Below are positions 1-5,075 of a stretch of 5,075 nucleotides of DNA, piece after piece (the first letter of the stretch is position 1; each line of letters starts with the position of its first letter). Position numbers and translations under genes: made by a program. The stretch lies in assembly GCA_028288385.1 (NCBI GenBank), contig JAQBNX010000003.1, positions 1 to 5,075 on the forward strand, given 5' to 3'. This DNA comes from Spirosoma sp. (GTDB taxonomy: Bacteria; Bacteroidota; Bacteroidia; Cytophagales; Spirosomataceae). Under the pieces are notes generated by a model. That model did no database searches. It was not told where the DNA came from and saw only the letters and a list, made by a program, of their open reading frames with translations.

Positions 1-1461
1 GGTTTAGACGTAGGCCACCCCATCCAGCCCGAAATTTACCCCAAATCGGCCATAAAAGAGGATAGGGCCAAAGCCCAGCGCTTAGTGAACCACCTACGCA
101 AAGGAAAGGGGCAACTGGAGACCGACCTCCGGATTCGGGTGGATGAGCAGGTTAAAACCATGCGCATCAAAGCCACTGTTATTGGCGAAGGCGACCAAAA
201 ACGGGTGTTAGGGGTCGATCTGGATATATCAGACCAGTTGGTTGCCCAACGTCAGATTCAGGAAACCGCCGAGAATCTGCAGGCCGTACTGGATGGCTCA
301 CCGGCGGCCATTGCGCTGTTGAAAACCATTCGTGACCCGGCCGATGGCGAGCGTATTACCGATTTTGAGTTAGCCGTTGGCAACCGAAAACTGGCCGAGT
401 TTTTCAATAGACCCTTAAAGGAACTGCTGGGCCAATCGGCCGGGCAGTTCAGCCAGTTTTTATGGGATGGTCAGACGCTCGACATTATGCGGCAAGTGCA
501 GCAGACGGGCAACGCCCGTTATGACGAACAACGGGTGGCGGTCACTGGTCGCTGGCTGGCCATTGCCACCTCCCGCCAGGACGATGGTATACTCATGACA
601 GCTCTGGATATTACCGACCTGAAAACCATTCAGGACCAGCAGCAGCACTGGCTGAGCGAAGTAGAATCTTCACGCCAGAGTGTAGATACGCTGGGCGAGT
701 TGCGCGAATCATTGCGCCACCGCTCGGAGTTGCTGCGGTCGGTGTCGCACGATCTGCGCGGTAACTTCGGTGTCATTAGTAGTGCCCTGCAACTGTTAAG
801 CATGGCCGATTCTGAGGCCGACCGCGCCCAGATGATGGAGATGGTGTTACGTAACGTTCGCCAGGCAACGGACATGTTGACCGAGTTACTGGACTACAGC
901 CGGCTGGAAGCAGGTCAGGAAGAGCGCACGATGGGTCAGTTCGACGTAGCGCCGTTGTTCCATGAGTTGGGTCAGAGTCTGCAACCCGCTGCCAGCCAGC
1001 AGGGGCTGCACGTAGAAAGCGCCGGTCCGGAAACGCTGGTTATTTATGGCGACCGACTGCACATTCACCGGATGGCCCAAAACCTCATAATCAACGCCAT
1101 CAAGTACACCCATGTCGGGCAAATAACGGTTAACTGGGGTAGCAACACGGAGCAGGCGCAGTGGTGGTTTTCGGTGGTCGACACGGGTCCCGGCCTCGAT
1201 TACCAACTGGTGGCCCTCATGAACGCGAACGGCGAAATGGAGAACGAATCAACAAGGGCGGCCAGTCAGCCCCGACCGGTCGCTCCAGATAAAACGGCGT
1301 CGGACTGGAACGGAGCGGGCTGGACCTCCCTGCGGGGCGAAGGCATTGGGCTGCGCATTGTGCGGCAACTGGCCCGTTTGCTGGAGGCCCGGCTTGTAGT
1401 TACAAGCGAAATTGGTGTGGGAACGCAGTTCGTGGTCCATTTTCCAATGCGCTATGACTAA
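1..1461 (+). CDS. PAS domain-containing sensor histidine kinase, 5'-truncated by the window edge
   Basis: This is the C-terminal part of a two-component sensor kinase, which autophosphorylates on histidine and passes the phosphate to a receiver domain. The frame is open from base 1 to the TAA at 1459-1461 (486 residues). The GTG at 85 is only an internal valine codon, because the upstream codons continue a PAS fold. In window numbering, residues 1-78 are the end of one PAS domain (ending in GVDLDISD), about 92-208 are a second PAS domain (ending in TALDITDL), and 208-240 form a helical linker. HisKA spans about 238-305, with the phosphoacceptor His250 in SHDLRGN. The HATPase domain spans about 340-486, with an N box (Asn361, Asn365), a G1 box DTGPG (Asp394-Gly398) and a G2 box GEGIGL (446-451). 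No transmembrane segment is seen, but the N terminus is missing. Oddities are Gly at His+4 and a long ATP lid. The ligand is unknown. The likely partner is the regulator 87 bases downstream. Confidence 0.95.
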   Translation, partial: GLDVGHPIQPEIYPKSAIKEDRAKAQRLVNHLRKGKGQLETDLRIRVDEQVKTMRIKATVIGEGDQKRVLGVDLDISDQLVAQRQIQETAENLQAVLDGSPAAIALLKTIRDPADGERITDFELAVGNRKLAEFFNRPLKELLGQSAGQFSQFLWDGQTLDIMRQVQQTGNARYDEQRVAVTGRWLAIATSRQDDGILMTALDITDLKTIQDQQQHWLSEVESSRQSVDTLGELRESLRHRSELLRSVSHDLRGNFGVISSALQLLSMADSEADRAQMMEMVLRNVRQATDMLTELLDYSRLEAGQEERTMGQFDVAPLFHELGQSLQPAASQQGLHVESAGPETLVIYGDRLHIHRMAQNLIINAIKYTHVGQITVNWGSNTEQAQWWFSVVDTGPGLDYQLVALMNANGEMENESTRAASQPRPVAPDKTASDWNGAGWTSLRGEGIGLRIVRQLARLLEARLVVTSEIGVGTQFVVHFPMRYD

Positions 1462-1548
1462 GTTCTCAGGCAAGTTGGGCCTAATTCAAAACAATTAACG
1501 ACCCATGGCTATTCATTTATTTCGGTTCATACGAACTTATTTACCTAT

Positions 1549-1998
1549 ATGGTGTACGTAGTGGATGATGCTCAGGACTATCGTTTTTTGGTCCAGCAGG
1601 TATTCAAACTTTTTTTGCCCCAATATCCGCTACGACTGTTTGCCGATGGCATGGATTTGATTCAGGCTATCGAATCAGGCAACGATTTGCCCGGGGCGGA
1701 GTTGCCGAAACTAATCCTGCTGGACGTCGACATGCCCAAACTGAGTGGCCCGCAGACGCTGGAGCGACTCAAACAGCATACAGTCTGGCAATCCGTACCT
1801 GTGGTGATGATGTCAAACCGGATGGACGATTCGTTTGTGAGTGCCTGTTATCAACGAGGGGCCTGTTCGTTCCTGGTTAAGCCCATGGACCTGGGGCAGC
1901 TAAAACAGATAATGACGCTGCTTTGCCACTACTGGCTTGACCTTAACAAGCTCCCCAAATCGCTGGTAGAGCCAACGGCGGGGAGCATTGATCAGTAA
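1549..1998 (+). CDS. Single-domain (receiver-only) response regulator
   Basis: A CheY-like receiver protein of 149 residues, which accepts a phosphate from a histidine kinase or phosphotransfer protein in the cytoplasm. All the key residues are present: acidic pocket Asp6-Asp7 (YVVDD), phosphoacceptor Asp59 in LLDVDMP, the switch Ser89 in MMSN, and Lys111 in VKP. The receiver fold ends near residue 123. The remaining 25 or so residues form a short tail with no recognisable DNA-binding or enzymatic output domain, so signalling is probably by protein contact or relay. The ATG at 1549 is chosen because no ATG, GTG or TTG occurs in frame between the kinase stop and this point, and because beta-strand 1 begins directly after it. 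No Shine-Dalgarno sequence is visible, which is common in Bacteroidota. The gene follows the kinase by 87 bases on the same strand and is its probable partner; cotranscription is inferred, not shown. Confidence 0.93.
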   Translation: MVYVVDDAQDYRFLVQQVFKLFLPQYPLRLFADGMDLIQAIESGNDLPGAELPKLILLDVDMPKLSGPQTLERLKQHTVWQSVPVVMMSNRMDDSFVSACYQRGACSFLVKPMDLGQLKQIMTLLCHYWLDLNKLPKSLVEPTAGSIDQ

Positions 1999-2027
1999 GC
2001 TATTGGCTGCAATAAAAATCAGTTTAG

Positions 2028-4673
2028 TTACTTTTTCTGTTGAGAAAGAAAGGTAATCAGCGAAGCAAATTCATCATACGTTAATCCGTTGGCCAGGCCG
2101 GTAGGCATCATGGATGTTTCCATTTCTTTCCGGCTCAGAATGTTTGCTGTTTTGATGGTATAGACCTGTCCGGTAATGTCCCGCATCACTACCCGGTCGG
2201 CCGATTCTTCTGTGATGAACCCCATGTAGCTCTTGTTTCCTTTGGCCGTAATAAGCACCGAAGCAAAACCCTGCGATATGGATGCGTTGGGCTTAAGAAT
2301 GGACTCGGCAATCTGTTCCCGGCTCATGATGGACCCAATCTGGCCCATAAAAGGGCCTTTCATGGTTTCGCCCTTATTAAGACTGTGGCAGGCCACGCAG
2401 CCTTGCCTGGCAAAAAGTGTTTTGCCCAGTTGAGCGTCCCCTTTAATCTTGTCCATTGCCAGCATCACGTCTTCAATGGACGATTCGCCAATCTGGCCTT
2501 TCTTATTCTTGATTTTGTCCAAGTCTACTTTGTTTTCCTCATTGGCCACCACGGCTTCTTCACCACCAAAATCGGTGATGCCCATCCGAAGTCGTGCGTT
2601 CAGATCCGCAAAAAGCGACTTGTCAGTTGATTTGTTCCATTCTTCCATCAGGAAATCTTTGATAGTGGGGGAGGACTCCCACTCAATGGCTTTGTAATAG
2701 GGACCGTGGGTATCGGGCCGCGTACTCCACCACCACGAGCCGTCATAGTCGGCTTCTTTCTTGTATAGCCTGGATAACGTAGTGAGAAGCTGACGTTTTA
2801 AGGGTTCGTCGTTCGCTGATTTATACGCGCTGATCAGGCCATTTACCGCGTCCGGGTTGTGCATATACCGCAATGCCCACAGGGTTAACGCAGAATTTTT
2901 GCCCTTAATCGCCTTAACACAGGCGTCCGTGGCCTGAAGGCTAACCAGCGCACGAACCGCCAGGTGGGCCGGAATAATGGCCGAATTTGGCGTAGCGTGG
3001 GGGCCTTCGGTTCCTTTCTGGGGTGCCGCAAAAGAAGCTGGCACATTAACCCCTAATAAGGCTTCGGCGGCTTCTTTTCGGCCAAGACGGCCCAGGCCAA
3101 TAATGGCTGCAACCTTTACACGGTCTGATGGATCGTTCAGGCCCTTCAGGAAGGGTTCGATGGGTACGGAGGCCAAATTCGCCTTCCGATCGGCCAGGGC
3201 ACGTAGCGCAAACTCCCTCACATCGTCCTCCTGTGTTAAGGTTACCAGATTACCGATGCCGCCTGCTCCGGTAATCTGGGCGTAGGTGAACAGACCGGCC
3301 ACTCGGCTGTAAAGAGGTAAACGTTTGTCGGCCGCAATACTCCAGGCCACTTTTTGAGCTTTTTCAGACGGGCGGGTCAGTAACTCCTGCTGGGCGGCCA
3401 AACGAACGACCCCACTGCCAGATTTTAAGAAAGAGGCCAGTTTGTCTATGGGGGCTTTTTCTACGCCCGCAAAGGGTTTATAGGTCCAGCTTTTGGGCAC
3501 TACGCGTACCACGAACCCTTTTCCGGCATTACCCGTGTAGCCCGCGCCATCCCAGGCCGACAGATAAGCCCGACCGGATGCATCCACATCAATATCGGTG
3601 ATTTGCGGTAATTTGATAAAGGCTTCTTCCTGTTGGGTAAAGCTGGCGCCACTCGCTGTAAGGCGATGCACAAAAAGTCCGCTTCGCCCCCAGTCGGCCA
3701 TCATCGGTACGTGGTTGTATTTGTCCGGCCACGTATCATCGTCCATGAACAGGGCTCCCGTTCCCGAACCTCCTCCCAGGTCTACCAGTGCCGGGATAAT
3801 CTCATCCGTAAACTGTTTGAACAGGACTGGGTACCCATACTCACCTGACTGGATTTGGTTGCTGAAGCGGATGTTCCAGCCCCCGCCATCGTTTGTATTG
3901 TCGCGGGTGAAAATATTCATGTAGGGATCAATGGCCACGTCATAAATATTACGTGTTCCATGGGTAAAAATTTCCAGTTCGGTGCCATCGGGCCTGACTC
4001 TGACAATGCCACCACCCAGCATGGTTAGTTTTTGGCCGGTGCGATCGGTAGCGTTATGAAAGCCAAAATCGCCGACTGCAATGTATATCCAGCCATCAAT
4101 GCCCATACGGATGCCGTTGGTGGCATGATCCGTACCCCGGCTTTGCAGAAATTTAGGCGAACTTAAGTGTTCTACCAAAGGCTTGGCGGGGCCGTCGGCC
4201 ACGCCATCCTGATTTTTATCGTCAAAAACCACCAGATCCATACCCGAAGCGATGGTAGACTGGTCCGGAAACGTAGTGTGAAGCACAAACAGTTGATTGC
4301 CAACAGACAGCAAACCACGGGGATTGTCGACCCGGGCAAAGGTCGTATGCTTGTCCACCTTACCGTCGTTGTTATCATCAACCAATTTGACAATACTTCC
4401 TTTTCCTGGCTTTTTTCCCAGCGACCCCTGCATATCGACCCCCACAAACACGGCTCCGGTTGGTGCCACCGCCAAGCAGGCCGGACTGGGCGTAAGGTCA
4501 ATGCCACTAAAGGTCGTTACGCTGAGTTCATCCGGCCAGCTTGTGTTCTTTAATACAGAATCGGCAACGCTTCGGCCATTACCAATTCGGGCAGGTTGCT
4601 GATAAGCCTGTTCTGTATATGTCCAGAAAATAAGGAGAACCGCAACAATCAGGGTGGATGTAATTTTAACCAT
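2028..4673 (-). CDS. PVC-type haem-binding CxxCH protein: propeller dehydrogenase-like, HEAT and cytochrome c domains
   Basis: An 881-residue exported redox protein. Residues 1-22 look like a signal peptide (Lys3, then a hydrophobic stretch to about 19) without a lipobox cysteine. Residues about 45-400 resemble the beta-propeller of the putative membrane-bound dehydrogenase family (TIGR02604-like, related to sorbosone and glucose dehydrogenases). This part has two Asp-rich, EF-hand-like loops (99-107 and 151-160) and Gly/Asp-rich blades. Residues about 405-640 are helical HEAT-like repeats, followed by a WWWSTRPDTHGPYY segment (647-660) and a charged linker. The C-terminal domain, about 745-881, matches the Pirellula/Verrucomicrobium-type haem domain (TIGR02603-like). 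It has CVACH at 759-763 for covalent haem c, and Met855 or Met856 in SMMPTG is a candidate sixth ligand. The likely role is oxidation of an unknown substrate in the periplasm with electrons leaving through the haem. The start is fixed by an in-frame TAA four codons upstream (4683-4685). No Shine-Dalgarno sequence is seen. The gene is convergent with the response regulator. Domain assignment is firm; substrate and cofactor are not known. Confidence 0.93.
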   Translation of the reverse strand: MVKITSTLIVAVLLIFWTYTEQAYQQPARIGNGRSVADSVLKNTSWPDELSVTTFSGIDLTPSPACLAVAPTGAVFVGVDMQGSLGKKPGKGSIVKLVDDNNDGKVDKHTTFARVDNPRGLLSVGNQLFVLHTTFPDQSTIASGMDLVVFDDKNQDGVADGPAKPLVEHLSSPKFLQSRGTDHATNGIRMGIDGWIYIAVGDFGFHNATDRTGQKLTMLGGGIVRVRPDGTELEIFTHGTRNIYDVAIDPYMNIFTRDNTNDGGGWNIRFSNQIQSGEYGYPVLFKQFTDEIIPALVDLGGGSGTGALFMDDDTWPDKYNHVPMMADWGRSGLFVHRLTASGASFTQQEEAFIKLPQITDIDVDASGRAYLSAWDGAGYTGNAGKGFVVRVVPKSWTYKPFAGVEKAPIDKLASFLKSGSGVVRLAAQQELLTRPSEKAQKVAWSIAADKRLPLYSRVAGLFTYAQITGAGGIGNLVTLTQEDDVREFALRALADRKANLASVPIEPFLKGLNDPSDRVKVAAIIGLGRLGRKEAAEALLGVNVPASFAAPQKGTEGPHATPNSAIIPAHLAVRALVSLQATDACVKAIKGKNSALTLWALRYMHNPDAVNGLISAYKSANDEPLKRQLLTTLSRLYKKEADYDGSWWWSTRPDTHGPYYKAIEWESSPTIKDFLMEEWNKSTDKSLFADLNARLRMGITDFGGEEAVVANEENKVDLDKIKNKKGQIGESSIEDVMLAMDKIKGDAQLGKTLFARQGCVACHSLNKGETMKGPFMGQIGSIMSREQIAESILKPNASISQGFASVLITAKGNKSYMGFITEESADRVVMRDITGQVYTIKTANILSRKEMETSMMPTGLANGLTYDEFASLITFLSQQKK

Positions 4674-4855
4674 GTTGATATATTAGCTTACTATTTTCTA
4701 TACGAGTAAAAACGCAGGCAAGTAACGTTGATTAACAACACATTCTGAATCCACTGCTTTGGCCCTATAAAGACACCATTCAAAATTTTGTACTTATCAA
4801 AATGAACAGATAGGCAACAGCCACCTGAGTTATTAAACCTTTCCGGGGTATAGAC

Positions 4856-4887
4856 AAAATAAAAAAGGAGACACGTGTCTCCTTTTT
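4856..4887 (-). terminator. Rho-independent terminator, perfect 26-bp palindrome
   Basis: Positions 4862-4887 form a perfect inverted repeat centred on CACGTG. It folds as a stem of A5 plus GGAGAC pairing with GTCTCC plus T5, with an ACGT loop. Read on the minus strand, the stem is followed by TTTTTT, then A, then TTTT (4866 down to 4856), the usual form of an intrinsic terminator. It begins 21 bases after the stop codon of the minus-strand gene entering from the right edge and is best assigned to that gene. Because the stem is flanked by A and T runs on both sides, it could also stop plus-strand transcripts. It separates that gene from the 881-residue redox protein, which therefore probably has its own promoter in 4674-4855. 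Confidence 0.9.
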
Positions 4888-4908
4888 GTTTGGGATAAAA
4901 ATAACATC

Positions 4909-5075
4909 TTATTGATACTGGATGTACATGGGCTTTGGGTCCAGAGCCAGCACCTCGGCGGGGGTCATGATGCGGGAACCGGGCTTTCGGAAGTCGTTTT
5001 CATAAAACAGTTTGAAACCCGTGTATTGGACTGGTTCTTTCTGGATATAATCGCGATACGAGTCTTTTTTCAGCA
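4909..5075 (-). CDS. C-terminal end of an unrecognised protein, truncated by the window edge
   Basis: The minus-strand frame ending in TAA at 4909-4911 is open to the window edge, giving the last 54 residues of a longer protein whose start lies to the right. The visible part begins LKKDSYRDYI and ends with KPMYIQYQ; between them are an aromatic stretch, TGFKLFYENDF, and a segment, SRIMTPAEVLALDP. No catalytic motif, membrane segment or repeat is visible, and the family is not recognised from this fragment. Support for it being a real gene is the open frame over the whole available length, codon use similar to the neighbouring genes (GC-rich third positions mixed with AAA and GAA), and a strong terminator 21 bases beyond its stop. 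It runs in the same direction as the 881-residue redox protein but is separated from it by that terminator. Confidence 0.75.
   Translation of the reverse strand, partial: LKKDSYRDYIQKEPVQYTGFKLFYENDFRKPGSRIMTPAEVLALDPKPMYIQYQ

Noticed and set aside
886..1206. Minus-strand open frames inside the kinase gene (460-648, 630-875, 886-1206, 1249-1473).
   Set aside because: They are shadows of the kinase coding sequence, whose conserved motifs show that the plus strand is the real gene.
1475..1530. A possible Bacteroidota promoter (TTTG, then TAnnTTTG) before the response regulator, for example TATTTCGG at 1518-1525.
   Set aside because: The -7 box is a poor match and no TTTG lies at the right distance; cotranscription with the kinase explains the layout.
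1505..1561. An 18-codon ORF (ATG at 1505, TAG at 1559-1561) overlapping the regulator start, as a possible leader peptide.
   Set aside because: It is very short, has no ribosome binding site and shows no sign of coding beyond its open frame.
2001..2014. A small hairpin, TATTG-GCTG-CAATA, as a shared terminator of the convergent genes.
   Set aside because: The stem is only five AT-rich pairs and no T run follows it on either strand.
2977..3285. An open frame of about 100 codons on the plus strand inside the redox gene, along with similar ones at 3598-3924, 4167-4553 and 4297-4602.
   Set aside because: They lie antisense to a gene with clear domains, their translations are Ser/Pro/Arg-rich without family motifs, and they overlap one another in different frames.
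4709..4738. A possible promoter for the redox gene on the minus strand: TTG (4738-4736), 19 bases, then TGCGTTTT (4716-4709).
   Set aside because: The spacing fits the Bacteroidota pattern and would give a leader of about 30 bases, but the -7 box has two mismatches and the -33 box is only TTG. Too weak to annotate.
1..5075. A defence island, mobile element, CRISPR array or other new multi-gene system.
   Set aside because: No transposase, integrase, nuclease, direct-repeat array or toxin-antitoxin pattern is visible; the genes belong to ordinary signalling and redox families.

Overview
The window most likely comes from a Cytophagales bacterium (Bacteroidota), probably Spirosoma or a close relative. 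This is inference from three things: the style of the PAS-rich sensor kinase, a large periplasmic propeller/HEAT/cytochrome c protein of the Pirellula/Verrucomicrobium type that is also common in Spirosoma-like genomes, and AT-rich leaders without clear Shine-Dalgarno sequences in an otherwise moderately GC-rich sequence. No rRNA or other marker gene is present to confirm it.

Layout. Positions 1-1461 (+) hold the C-terminal 486 residues of a PAS-PAS-HisKA-HATPase sensor histidine kinase; its start lies beyond the left edge. After an 87-base gap, 1549-1998 (+) encodes a stand-alone receiver-domain response regulator of 149 residues. The two form a plausible two-component pair. Convergent to it, with a 29-base gap, is a complete 881-residue exported protein on the minus strand (4673 to 2028). 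It consists of a signal peptide, a beta-propeller of the putative membrane-bound dehydrogenase type, HEAT-like helical repeats and a C-terminal monohaem cytochrome c domain. A 235-base intergenic region follows (4674-4908), containing a strong palindromic terminator at 4856-4887. The last 54 codons of an unrecognised minus-strand gene (stop at 4909-4911) run off the right edge.

How the parts relate. The kinase and regulator would work together in phosphotransfer; the regulator has no output domain, so it probably acts through protein contacts or a phosphorelay. The large redox protein probably oxidises an unknown, perhaps sugar-like, substrate in the periplasm and passes electrons through its own haem. 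Nothing in the sequence ties it to the two-component pair. It is also separated by a terminator from the gene upstream of it, so it looks like a single-gene unit within this window. No mobile element, CRISPR array, RNA gene or clearly new multi-gene system is visible. The more unusual points are details: an atypical phosphoacceptor box and long ATP lid in the kinase, and the three-module redox protein of unknown substrate.
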